From the NCBI RefSeq assembly GCF_000385215.1, contig NZ_ARQK01000042.1, forward strand, positions 1 through 53,236: a stretch of 53,236 bases of DNA, read 5' to 3'. Shown piece after piece: positions 45,256 to 53,026 of this stretch. Source of the stretch: Thioalkalivibrio thiocyanoxidans ARh2. GTDB lineage: Bacteria; Pseudomonadota; Gammaproteobacteria; Ectothiorhodospirales; Ectothiorhodospiraceae. Positions within the stretch are counted from its first letter, which is position 1; each line of letters begins with the position of its first letter. The translations under genes were made by a program, and so were the position numbers. The notes beneath the pieces are model-generated. The model saw only the letters and a program-made list of their open reading frames with translations. It was not told the origin of the DNA and searched no databases.

Positions 45256-45324
45256 TCCCCGGATTAGGTCCACGCATAACTAGAGGCCACGATAACGGGG
45301 GCGGACCACGGCAACCAGAAAAAC

Positions 45325-45343
45325 GGGGACAGATTTATTTTTC
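45325..45343 (+). repeat. GGGGACAGATTTATTTTT-type motif
   Basis: GGGGACAGATTTATTTTT stands alone just before a REPIN. The same phrase is frequent beside REP-associated tyrosine transposases in many genomes (from memory, not searched), in keeping with the transposase fossil at 47163. Confidence 0.5.
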
Positions 45344-45355
45344 CGCGGCCAAAGC

Positions 45356-45457
45356 GTCATCCCGGCCAGAGCGAGGCGGAGAATCGAGATCTCTGACGCT
45401 AACGCCTACCCCGCCGGCCGAGATCCCGGATAACCGCTTTGCGGTTTCCGGGATGGC
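45356..45457. repeat. REPIN-type doublet, copy 1
   Basis: GTCATCCCGG at the left end and CCGGGATGGC at the right end are inverted. Between them are two inward REP halves (left AGCGAGGCGGAGAATCGAGA, right CCGAGATCCCGGATAACCGC). The element is 102 bp, the same length as those at 48305 and 50086. Confidence 0.75.
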
Positions 45458-45603
45458 GCTCAAACGCCACGAACCGTGAGCGGAGGTCTGGTGGCGGCCT
45501 AGTTCTTGTTCGACGCTCCACCAGGCAGGTGCAGCAGGCGTTCGCTTCGCCAGACGCGGACAACCCTCACCCGACCGGAATCACGCCGGTACACGATGCG
45601 AGA

Positions 45604-45705
45604 ATGACGGGGTCGGACCACGGTAACCATCTGTATTGCAGACGATTACCGTCCCCTGAAGGCTTGTTCAACGCCTTAAAGCGCCCATTTCGACGCTGAA
45701 ATCGG
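45604..45705 (+). repeat. Type III repeat element, diverged copy
   Basis: GGGGTCGGACCACGGTAAC (45607-45625) is followed by about 80 nt that loosely match the elements at 45119 and 52566 (CCTGAAGGCTTGTTCAACGC against CTCAAGGCCGGTTTCTGAGC). It ends about 90 nt before the nuclease gene. Confidence 0.55.
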
Positions 45706-45794
45706 CCGCCGGGGGCGCCGGGCGGAGATCGTGTAAGGCGACGACGGAGAGGCTGCCATACTGAACCGGATCAAGATGTTGAACAGGGGGCATG

Positions 45795-46799
45795 ATGGCT
45801 GAAGTGAATATGTGGATGGTGCGTGCGGGCCAGGGAGGGCGGCAGGCCGATGAGTTTCGAGAAAAGGCGCATGTCGGGATTGGTTGGGAAGAGATAGGCG
45901 ATCTTTCCGCCTTCGCGGACAAGGCATCGCTGGTACAAGAATACCGCTCACGCTTTCCGGACTGGCCCGACGGCCGACGCCTGAGCGCGGCGAGCCAGCT
46001 GATCCGTTTTCGGGACGAGATGGCCGCGGGAGACCGGGTACTCACGTACGACTCCAGTCGCCGGATCTATCACGTGGGCACGATTACGGGGGAGTACCGG
46101 CACGACACGGCAGTGCTGCCGCCCTGCGAAAACGTGCGCGCCGTAGAGTGGCAGGCGGAGCTGGATCGGGACCGTTTGTCGCTCGCTGCGCGGAATTCTC
46201 TCGGGTCTACCCTCACGCTGTTCCGGCTCTCGGATGCCGTCAGGCAGGAGATCGAAGCCCTGGTGAGCGGGCAAGCGACCGCACCGGTTCCCGCAGAGGA
46301 ACAGGATGACGGCGAGGACGAGGAAGCCCTGCTGAAACGCTACCGCGAAGAGGCGGTGGAGATCATCAAGGATCGAGTGAGCCGTCTGGATGCCTGGGAA
46401 ATGCAGAGCCTGGTGGCCGGCCTGCTACGTGCGATGGGCTACAAGACGCGAGAGTCTTCACCGGGGCCGGATCGGGGCGTGGACGTGATCGCCTCCCCCG
46501 ATGGGTTCGGATTCGAGTCGCCGCGCATCGTGGTCGAGGTGAAACACCGTCCGCATACAACCATGGGCGCGCAGGAGGTGCGCAGCTTCCTGGGCGGACG
46601 CCACGGCGACGACAAGGGCCTTTACGTGAGTACCGGCGGCTTCACCAAAGAAGCCCGGTACGAGGCGGATCGGGCGAAGATCCCGCTAATGTTGATGGAC
46701 CTCAACGGCCTGGTCACCGCCCTGATGGAACACTACGACCACGCCGATTCAGAAACCCGCGCGCTGGTCCCGCTGACCCGCCTGTTCTGGCCCGCGTAG
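45795..46799 (+). CDS. Mrr-type restriction endonuclease with N-terminal PUA/EVE-like domain
   Basis: This is a probable modification-dependent nuclease. The 334 aa protein starts at the second of two adjacent ATGs, 4 nt after AGGGGG (the first, 45792, is too close). Residues ~5-130 resemble a PUA/EVE-like reader (MWMVRAGQGGRQADEFREKA, GDRVLTYDSSRRIYHVGTIT), a fold that in relatives grips modified bases. An acidic linker leads to an Mrr catalytic domain: MQSLVAGLLRAMGYKTRESS, then the PD-(D/E)XK residues in DRGVDVIASPDG and IVVEVKHRP. The domain has all catalytic residues. It stands alone without a methylase. Confidence 0.84.
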   Translation: MAEVNMWMVRAGQGGRQADEFREKAHVGIGWEEIGDLSAFADKASLVQEYRSRFPDWPDGRRLSAASQLIRFRDEMAAGDRVLTYDSSRRIYHVGTITGEYRHDTAVLPPCENVRAVEWQAELDRDRLSLAARNSLGSTLTLFRLSDAVRQEIEALVSGQATAPVPAEEQDDGEDEEALLKRYREEAVEIIKDRVSRLDAWEMQSLVAGLLRAMGYKTRESSPGPDRGVDVIASPDGFGFESPRIVVEVKHRPHTTMGAQEVRSFLGGRHGDDKGLYVSTGGFTKEARYEADRAKIPLMLMDLNGLVTALMEHYDHADSETRALVPLTRLFWPA

Positions 46800-46852
46800 T
46801 TTGAGGGAAGGCGGTCATGTAGGACTGTAAGGGACAAGACAAGGAGCCTGAG

Positions 46853-47095
46853 ATGGGACTTTACGATCGCGACTACATGTACGAGAAAAGGACGCCACCG
46901 AACAAGAAGGGCGCAAGCAATCGAACCAGCCCTAAGCATGGCTTTGATTCCAACACCAGGGCGTCTCAGACACCACGCCCAACGACGTCCAGCCCTACCC
47001 CGGACACTCCGGACTGGAAGACGGTAATTCTTTGGGTTTCGATCACCACGAACATCATTTTGCTGCTTGCCTTGTTCATCCTCCACACCGGTTAG
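46853..47095 (+). CDS. Small membrane protein with MGLYDRDYM start
   Basis: This 80 aa protein starts behind a strong AAGGAG. The N-terminus GLYDRDYMYEKR is a recurrent start of small proteins of unknown role. A Pro/Ser/Thr-rich disordered middle and one C-terminal helix (VILWVSITTNIILLLALFIL, about 57-76) follow. It is 54 nt after the Mrr-like gene and may share its transcript. Tail-anchored topology is inferred. Confidence 0.72.
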   Translation: MGLYDRDYMYEKRTPPNKKGASNRTSPKHGFDSNTRASQTPRPTTSSPTPDTPDWKTVILWVSITTNIILLLALFILHTG

Positions 47096-47117
47096 TCACG
47101 CCGAGCTTCGCGGACCC

Positions 47118-47140
47118 GGGGCAGACCTTCCCTTTGGCCC
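47118..47140 (+). repeat. Type IV repeat motif (GGGGCAGACCTT…)
   Basis: GGGGCAGACCTTCCCTTTGG is a variant of GGGGTCAGACCTTGCCTTTT, which recurs at 48452, 50271, 52748 and 52807. It stands 23 nt before the fossil transposase, the usual place of a RAYT's own palindrome. Confidence 0.55.
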
Positions 47141-47162
47141 ATAAAGCACTGAACAAAAGCGA

Positions 47163-47287
47163 ACAAGGGCTAACCCCTACGTGCTGCCAGGCCTGGTCTG
47201 GCATATCGCTGCCACCGCCAGCAGTTTCTGCTCAACTTCTAGCGCGACCGTGCCAACTGGCGTCGATGGCTGCTTGAGGCCCGGAAG
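47163..47287 (+). pseudogene. N-terminal fossil of a REP-associated tyrosine transposase (RAYT)
   Basis: Frame 1 reads TRANPYVLPGLVWHI. After an apparent 7-nt loss the next frame reads RCHRQQFLLNF, a TAG, then RDRANWRRWLLEARK. This follows the start of a common RAYT type (M-TRANRYYLPGYVWHITHRCH, then FLLKFARDRRRW-WLFEAKKR). The start codon, frame, one codon and the catalytic part are lost. The remaining gap to 47446 shows no gene. Confidence 0.72.
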
Positions 47288-47446
47288 CCTGCAGGCTTTG
47301 CGTCCTCGCAGAGCAAGGGTCCAGATCTGCCCCCCCTGCCCCCACAGATCAGTGCGTTGCAGGGGCTAGAGTGCACGCATAGGCTGGCTGCACATAGACT
47401 GAAGGACCTGCCAGGTGAAGGCCTGCGGAGAGGAAAGGTGATTTCC

Positions 47447-48262
47447 ATGGGTGTCGAGCGTTTGTCGTCGATCTTTTTCGTTCTCACTATGCTGCTGATA
47501 ACCGCTGGCGCACCGGCTATGGCTGCGCTACCGCAGGGGGCATGGCTTGACCTCTTGGAGCTCCGAGCCGACCAGGCCATGGACGCCGGTGATTACGCAG
47601 AGGTGATGCACGTCCTGGAACTGTACCGCCGAGCGGATGGGGAGCCTGGAATCAAGCTGAGGGCGCAGGAAATCGTTGCCAAGGCTCGACATTCCGGCGA
47701 TCCCGGTTCGGCCTTCGTCCCCTTGGGCGAGTTAATTGCTGAAGCAGGACCGCAGCACCCATTCTACCGCTCGGCGCTAGAGCTATATGCAGAACTGGAG
47801 CGGGAGGCTCCTCACCCACATTACCGGCCCCCCGCTCATGAACAAGCGGAACGCAAGGCAGGGGAACAACTTCGGCCGGAGCGCAGACTGGACACGCAAC
47901 GTCGGAGCGAGGCGCTGGCACGCGAGCGTGAACGCTTGGAAAAGGCGCAAGCCCGTCGCGATACCGCCGAGCGCCAAGCGCAACAAGACCGGCAAATGAA
48001 CGAATGGGCTGCCCAAGTACAAGCCGTTGTTCTACGTCGCTGGCGACAGCCTTCGGGGCTAGACCCGTCGAGCCGTTCGATTGTGCTCGTACGTACGAAT
48101 GAGTCCGGGCACATCACCAATTTCGATATCGAGAGCTGTTCGGGCGGCTCAGTCTTCTGCGAATCGGTGTGGGAAACCATGGACCGCTTGTCCTCGTTAC
48201 CGCGCCCGCCGGATGCGGATGCCGTTCGCGATGGGGTCCGAATCCGCTTCGAGCCTAACTGA
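47447..48262 (+). CDS. Periplasmic TolA/TonB C-terminal-like protein
   Basis: From ATG 47447 (GGAGAGGAAAGG upstream) the protein is 271 aa. It has a signal peptide (FFVLTMLLITAGAPAMA), a helical domain (about 35-125), a charged Arg/Glu/Gln coiled coil (about 135-190), and a C-terminal TolA-like domain. That domain holds WAAQVQAVVLRRWRQPSGLD, a Cys pair in DIESCSGGSVFCESVWETM, and LPRPPDADAVRDGVRIRFEP. TolA normally spans from the inner membrane within tolQRA-tolB; none of these neighbours is present. The role is unknown. Alternative: a membrane-anchored form if the signal is not cleaved. Confidence 0.75.
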   Translation: MGVERLSSIFFVLTMLLITAGAPAMAALPQGAWLDLLELRADQAMDAGDYAEVMHVLELYRRADGEPGIKLRAQEIVAKARHSGDPGSAFVPLGELIAEAGPQHPFYRSALELYAELEREAPHPHYRPPAHEQAERKAGEQLRPERRLDTQRRSEALARERERLEKAQARRDTAERQAQQDRQMNEWAAQVQAVVLRRWRQPSGLDPSSRSIVLVRTNESGHITNFDIESCSGGSVFCESVWETMDRLSSLPRPPDADAVRDGVRIRFEPN

Positions 48263-48266
48263 GAGC

Positions 48267-48406
48267 GAGAAAGAGGACACCCACCTTCTTTCAGGCGCCA
48301 CGCCGTCATCCCGGCCGAAGCGAAGTGGAGAGCCGGGATCTCTGAAGTCCGCTCCTGCTCCAACGGCCGAGATCGCGGATAACCGCTGCGTGGAGTCCGG
48401 GATGAC
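48267..48406. repeat. Composite repeat: type II motif + REPIN, copy 2
   Basis: GAGAAAGAGGACACCCACCT (48267-48286) is followed after about 20 nt by the REPIN GTCATCCCGG (48305-48314) … CCGGGATGAC (48397-48406), 102 bp. The same composite occurs at 50048-50187, and with a left half only at 52464-52541. Confidence 0.8.
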
Positions 48407-48451
48407 CATGCGTGGCGTCGGAGTCAGGCGCTGCGGCTTGTCAGGAGCTCC

Positions 48452-48511
48452 GGGGCAGACCTCGCTATTTGCCCTTGGTCAGCTATGGAGGCAGGCAGCA
48501 AGGTCTGGCCC
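48452..48511. repeat. Type IV palindromic pair
   Basis: GGGGCAGACCTCGCTATTTG (48452-48471) and, inverted, GGCAGCAAGGTCTGGCCC (48494-48511) form the two arms. The remaining 48512-48670 shows no gene. Confidence 0.55.
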
Positions 48512-48670
48512 TCTGGCCTCTGGCATGCGGACCCTCTGGCACGATTAGGCATGGGGCACACAGTGCTCCCAATCCGAATGCCTTGAATACTGGGCCACCA
48601 CCGGGTCTTATTGTGTCCGAGGGGAGACGTTAAGCCAGCCCCGCAAGGTCACCAGCAACGGAGCGCCATC

Positions 48671-49942
48671 ATGTATGTCGTAATAGACACGGAGACTACC
48701 GGCCTTAGTCCGCGTCATGACCGAATTATCGAGTTTGCGGCGATCGGACTGGATGACACGGGCGCCATCGAGTGGGAATGGTGCTCGTTGATCAACCCAG
48801 AACAGGCGGGCACCGGAAACGGGCTGGCAGTCCAGGTTCATCAAATCTACCCCCGAGACGTTGCCGAGGCCCCGACGTTTGCCGATTTGGCCGGCCACCT
48901 CTCACGAATGCTATCCGGACGGGCACTCGTCGGCCACAACGTCCGCTTTGACCTCGGAATGCTTGCCGCCGAGTTTAAGCGACTCCAGCAAGATGTCCCC
49001 GAGGTGCCACAGATCTGCACCTCAACCCTCGCTCGGCAGCTTGGATTTCGCCCCTATGGACTCAAGGATTGCTGTGACGCGCTGGACATCGACCTCGACG
49101 GCATGCACCACGCCCTCGCCGACGCTCGCGCCACAGCCCGACTTGCCCAGCGACTGGTGGACTTCTCCAGCGAGACGATGCGGCGTGAAATCACGAACTG
49201 CACGCGCGGTCTTGAACCTTGGCCGAACGTGCCTGTTGTTACCGAAACTGCAGTGACACGACGCATTCCGCCCGTTCGCGGACGTGCCATGGCTAAACCC
49301 ATCCCGCCAGAAAGTATGGGTAGAGAAACACAGTCCACAGAGAGCGAGGACGCACTTTCCGCGATCGAAACCTTCTCCGTAGATGCTGACGCTGTCGAAT
49401 CGCAGTATTTGTCCGCTGTCGAACGGGTTCTTGAAGACCGCGAAATCTCTCCCGAGCAGAGGCAGGCCTTAGCTGATCTCCGAACCGACCTCAATCTCAG
49501 CGACGAGCAGGTCCGCAATGTGCACATGACTTTCATTCGCGGCCTAGCGGGCAGCATGTGGGCTGACGGTGTTTTATCGAACCATGAGAAGTTCGACCTC
49601 GAGCTCGTGGGCGAACTCCTCAACCTCAACCTTGAGGACATCGAGTACGCTCGCGATCACCCCCTCGAGCTCGACCTGACGAACGAAGATTGCATGCTCC
49701 AGGAAAGCAACGCCGTCGTCTTTACCGGGGATATGTCTATGCCACGGTCAGCCTGGAAGGCACGCGCCCAAGCAGCCGGCTTACGTGTCACAGGATCCGT
49801 TTCGAGGAAAACAGATTATCTGGTCGTCCCATTTGGTGAGACCGGATCGACCAAGTCGCGAAAAGCGCGCGACCTGGGGGTGCGCGTCGTGAGCGAACAA
49901 CGATTCCGTCGGATGATCACCCGGCTGGAACGTCAATCCTAG
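48671..49942 (+). CDS. DnaQ-type 3'-5' exonuclease with TerB-like and BRCT domains
   Basis: This 423 aa protein has a DEDD exonuclease (about 1-170): VIDTETTGL (D6, E8), VGHNVRFDLGML, and GMHHALADARATARLAQRLV. A linker leads to a helical TerB-like region (about 245-330: ISPEQRQALADLRTDLNLSD, ADGVLSNHEKFDLELVGELL). A C-terminal BRCT domain (about 350-420: VVFTGDMSMPRSAWKARAQA, VSRKTDYLVV, DLGVRVVSEQRF) ends it. All catalytic acids are present, so it should degrade or proofread DNA or RNA ends, perhaps at damage sites. The ATG at 48671 begins the exonuclease fold exactly. The upstream frame to 48611 is unsupported. Confidence 0.85.
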   Translation: MYVVIDTETTGLSPRHDRIIEFAAIGLDDTGAIEWEWCSLINPEQAGTGNGLAVQVHQIYPRDVAEAPTFADLAGHLSRMLSGRALVGHNVRFDLGMLAAEFKRLQQDVPEVPQICTSTLARQLGFRPYGLKDCCDALDIDLDGMHHALADARATARLAQRLVDFSSETMRREITNCTRGLEPWPNVPVVTETAVTRRIPPVRGRAMAKPIPPESMGRETQSTESEDALSAIETFSVDADAVESQYLSAVERVLEDREISPEQRQALADLRTDLNLSDEQVRNVHMTFIRGLAGSMWADGVLSNHEKFDLELVGELLNLNLEDIEYARDHPLELDLTNEDCMLQESNAVVFTGDMSMPRSAWKARAQAAGLRVTGSVSRKTDYLVVPFGETGSTKSRKARDLGVRVVSEQRFRRMITRLERQS

Positions 49943-49952
49943 GAGGCATGGT

Positions 49953-50187
49953 TTCGGACCACGGTAACCAGGCCGGGGCGGACCTCCGTACCTGTTTGTC
50001 TTTATTGCTTTTTGTGAATCTGAAGGGGCGATTCCCCTCCCAGTGGCGAGAAAGAGGACACCCATCTTCTTCCTGGGACCACACGGTCATTCCGGCCAGA
50101 GCGAAGCGCAGTGCCGGGATCTCTGGCGTCCCCTCCTGCCCGGGCGCCCGAGATCCCGGATATCCGCAGCGCGGTTTCCGGCATGAC
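49953..50187. repeat. Repeat cluster: type III scrap, type II motif + REPIN, copy 3
   Basis: TTTCGGACCACGGTAACC (49951-49968) is a truncated type III motif. GAGGACACCCATCTTCTTCC (within 50048-50073) precedes the REPIN GTCATTCCGG (50086-50095) … CCGGCATGAC (50178-50187), again 102 bp. No gene is seen in 49943-50415. Confidence 0.75.
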
Positions 50188-50270
50188 GATGCGTGGCGGC
50201 GGGGTCGGGCCTTGCGGTGTGGGGCTGGGCGCAGGGGTTGGACGTTGCTTCTTGCCTGCCTTGCTGGCCA

Positions 50271-50294
50271 GGGCCAAAAGGCAAGGTCTGGCCC
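50271..50294 (-). repeat. Type IV repeat motif, inverted
   Basis: GGGCCAAAAGGCAAGGTCTG and following GCCC are the reverse of the GGGGTCAGACCTTGCCTTTT family. Only one arm is present. Confidence 0.55.
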
Positions 50295-50415
50295 TCTTGT
50301 TGTTGCACGCTGGTCGTTACAGCAGATCAGCTCCAGGCGCGACAGACTGCTAGGATGGCTTTTTCTTGACGATGCCGGCTCAAGAAGAGCCGGATTTGTG
50401 GCAAGGATCGCGAGC

Positions 50416-52377
50416 ATGCCGAACACGTATTTCGAAAGGACCGTGGATTTCACTCGGCTGCTTTTCGAATGCCCCAGGATCGAACAGGCCCACCAGCAGT
50501 GGCTCCAGGCGCTGGACGCCATTCCGGATCCCATCCTGCTGCACGACAGCGACGGGCGGATCCTGCGCGTCAATCAGGCCTATGCCGAAAAGGCGGGCGC
50601 TTCTTATGACGCGTTGATCGGCGCACCGTACTGGCACTTCTTTCCGCAGCAGGCGGGTCCCCTGCCGGAGTGCCAGGCGATCGCCGACGGGGCGGATTAC
50701 CGCAGCCGGGAACTCCACCTGGGCTCGGGGGAGTCCTACCAGCTCTTTGCCTACGCCGTGCGGGATCCTGAAGGCGACCAGCGCTTCGGTTTCAACCTCT
50801 TCCGCGATATCACCGACGAGGTGCGGCATCGACAACAACGGCAGGAGCAGGAGGCGTTCTTTACCACCCTGGCGGAGACCGCCCGCGACGCCGTCATGGT
50901 CATGGATCCGGAAGGCAAGGTGGCGTACTGGAACCGGGCAGCTGTGCAGGTTTTTGGATATTCCTCCGAGGAGGTGCTGGGCAGGCCCCTGCATCCGCTC
51001 ATTGTCGCACCGCACTACCAGGGGAAATACGAGGCAGGCCTGGGCCGCTTTGCGGAAACCGGGGACGGACCCGTGGTCGGGGAGACCCTGGAACTGGAGG
51101 CCCGGCACAAGGACGGAACAGTCTTCCTGGTGGAACTGTCGGTTTCGGCGGTTCAGTTCGAGGGCGGCTGGCACGCCCTCGGGATCCTGCGGGATATTAC
51201 CCTACGCAAGACCCGCGAACGCCGGCTTACGCGAACGACCGAGTACCTGCGAGCCCTGATCCAGGCTCATTCCGCGCTAGTGACTGCCACAGAAGAGGGC
51301 CAGTTATTCCAGGATGTCTGCCAGGCCCTGGCCGATGCCCGGGAGTACCCCCTGGTCTGGGTAGGAATGGCTCGGAAAGAGGCCGGCCACCCGGTGGAAG
51401 TAGTGGGATCGGCAGGCACGCGCACGGATTATCTGGAAACCATCGTGGTGACCTGGGGTAGTCGCGAGCAAACGGGTCAGGGCCCCACCGGCCGGGCCAT
51501 CCGGGAGGGCAAGCCCCAAATGACCCGCAACATCGCCACCGACCCCAGCTTTACCCCCTGGCGGGAGCCGGCCAGGGAACGCGGATTCGCGTCTTCCATC
51601 GCCCTGCCTCTCCAGATCGATGGCGAGGCCATTGGGGCCCTCAACGTGTATGCCACCGAGCCCGAGGCCTTTGACGATGAAGAGCAGTCTCTGCTGGCAG
51701 GACTGGCAAAGGACCTCGCTCGCGGCCTCGAGGCCCTGCGTACACAAAAGGAGCGCGACGAGAGCCAGACAGCTCTGCAGGAGGCCCTGGTCGATACGGT
51801 CGAAGCGATCGCGCGTCTCGTGGACAAGCGCGACCCCTACACGGCCGGCCACCAGAAGCGCGTGGCCGAACTGAGCCAGGCGATCGGCCGCAAGCTCGGA
51901 TTGCCCGAGGACCGGGTCAAGGGCCTCTACCTGGCCGGCCTGATCCACGACCTGGGCAAGATCAGCATCCCGGCCGAGATTCTGAGCCGCCCGGGTACGC
52001 TGTCACCCAAGGAGTTCGAGCTCATCAAGGACCATGCCCGGGCCGGCTACGACATCATCCGGGATATCGCCTTCCCGTGGCCGGTGGCGGACGCCGTCCT
52101 TCAACACCACGAGCGATTGGATGGCTCCGGCTACCCCGACGGCCTGAGCGGTGACGAGATCCTTCTCGAGGGCCAGATCCTTGCCGTGGCGGATGTGGTG
52201 GAGGCCGTGTGTTCACACCGCCCCTACCGACCGGCCTTCGGCATCGAGGCAGCCCTGGAAGTCATCGAGAAGGGACGCGGGATTCAGTTCGGTCCCGATA
52301 TCGTGGATGCCTGTCTGGCACTGTTTCGGGAAGACGGTTTCCTGTGGGGGGATGCCGAAGCAAGGTTGGCGCCCTGA
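50416..52377 (+). CDS. PAS-PAS-GAF-HD-GYP c-di-GMP phosphodiesterase
   Basis: This cytoplasmic signalling protein is 653 aa from ATG 50416 (AAGGA 8 nt upstream). PAS 1 is at about 20-135 (DAIPDPILLHDSDGRILRVN) and PAS 2 at about 150-275 (VMVMDPEGKVAYWNRAAVQV). GAF is at about 290-450 (FASSIALPLQIDGEAIGALN) and HD-GYP at about 460-640. The HD is at H511-D512 (LIHDLGKISIP) and the GYP in HHERLDGSGYPDGLSG, with HQKRVAEL and HARAGYDII also intact, so hydrolysis of c-di-GMP is expected. The frame runs upstream to 49948 through repeat DNA only. It may feed the FleQ/PilZ motility circuit, by inference. Confidence 0.9.
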   Translation: MPNTYFERTVDFTRLLFECPRIEQAHQQWLQALDAIPDPILLHDSDGRILRVNQAYAEKAGASYDALIGAPYWHFFPQQAGPLPECQAIADGADYRSRELHLGSGESYQLFAYAVRDPEGDQRFGFNLFRDITDEVRHRQQRQEQEAFFTTLAETARDAVMVMDPEGKVAYWNRAAVQVFGYSSEEVLGRPLHPLIVAPHYQGKYEAGLGRFAETGDGPVVGETLELEARHKDGTVFLVELSVSAVQFEGGWHALGILRDITLRKTRERRLTRTTEYLRALIQAHSALVTATEEGQLFQDVCQALADAREYPLVWVGMARKEAGHPVEVVGSAGTRTDYLETIVVTWGSREQTGQGPTGRAIREGKPQMTRNIATDPSFTPWREPARERGFASSIALPLQIDGEAIGALNVYATEPEAFDDEEQSLLAGLAKDLARGLEALRTQKERDESQTALQEALVDTVEAIARLVDKRDPYTAGHQKRVAELSQAIGRKLGLPEDRVKGLYLAGLIHDLGKISIPAEILSRPGTLSPKEFELIKDHARAGYDIIRDIAFPWPVADAVLQHHERLDGSGYPDGLSGDEILLEGQILAVADVVEAVCSHRPYRPAFGIEAALEVIEKGRGIQFGPDIVDACLALFREDGFLWGDAEARLAP

Positions 52378-52463
52378 GTTCCGTTCTGCAGGCTCAACGG
52401 AAGGCGCAGGCGCTACCAGGGTCGGGCCTTCCCCTCCTCCCGGCGCGAACGCCGCGTCGGACA

Positions 52464-52541
52464 GAGAAAGAGGACACCCATCTTCTTCCAGGCGCCACAC
52501 CGTCATCCCGGCCGGAGCGAAGTGAAGAGCCGGGATCTCTG
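52464..52541. repeat. Type II motif + solitary REP
   Basis: GAGGACACCCATCTTCTTCC (within 52464-52489) is followed by a left REP (52502-52541: GTCATCCCGGCCGGAGCGAA and GAGCCGGGATCTC). The right half of the doublet is missing. Confidence 0.7.
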
Positions 52542-52565
52542 ACGTCCGCTCCTGGGCCAAGAAAG

Positions 52566-52690
52566 ACGGGGTCGGACCAAGGTAACCCACTGTAGGAAGG
52601 CGACTTCCAGCCTCTCAAGGCCGGTTTCTGAGCCTTAAACGAGGATTTTTTGCCGGCGAAATGGGGTCTTTGGGCGCCTCGGGCGCGCAC
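52566..52690 (+). repeat. Type III repeat element
   Basis: GGGGTCGGACCAAGGTAAC (52568-52586) opens a ~120-nt copy of the element at 45119, sharing CTCAAGGC…TGAGCCTTA and GCGAAATGGGG. It starts right after the REP. Confidence 0.6.
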
Positions 52691-52747
52691 ACGCGCCATT
52701 CGCTCAAGATTGAGATGGTCTCCCGCAGGGACCCGGCGAGCGTGTTT

Positions 52748-52867
52748 GCGGTCAGGCCTTGCCTTTTGGCTCAAGGCATGGGTGTCCAGGAGACCTCGCG
52801 GACTTCGGGTCAGACCTTGCCTTTGGCCCCCGCATCAAGGGAGAGGCAAAAGGCAAGGTCTGACCCC
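52748..52867. repeat. Type IV repeat array with a perfect palindrome
   Basis: One arm is at 52748-52770 (GGTCAGGCCTTGCCTTTTGG). A facing pair follows: GGGTCAGACCTTGCCTTTGG (from 52807) and its inverse ending GGCAAGGTCTGACCCC (52867). The 18-bp core of the pair is perfect. Between 52868 and 53026 nothing else is seen. Confidence 0.7.
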
Positions 52868-53026
52868 ATGACTCCTCAGTTCGTAGCCCGCGAGGTTGTG
52901 GCGCACGTGGTTCAGGTGCCCTGAATAAAGGTAACAGCCGGGTTCCTGCGGATGCCTGAGCGCACGGCGCATGCACGGGGCTTGCCCCCTACCGCATTCC
53001 TTGTCGACCTGGTGCGACGAGACGGG

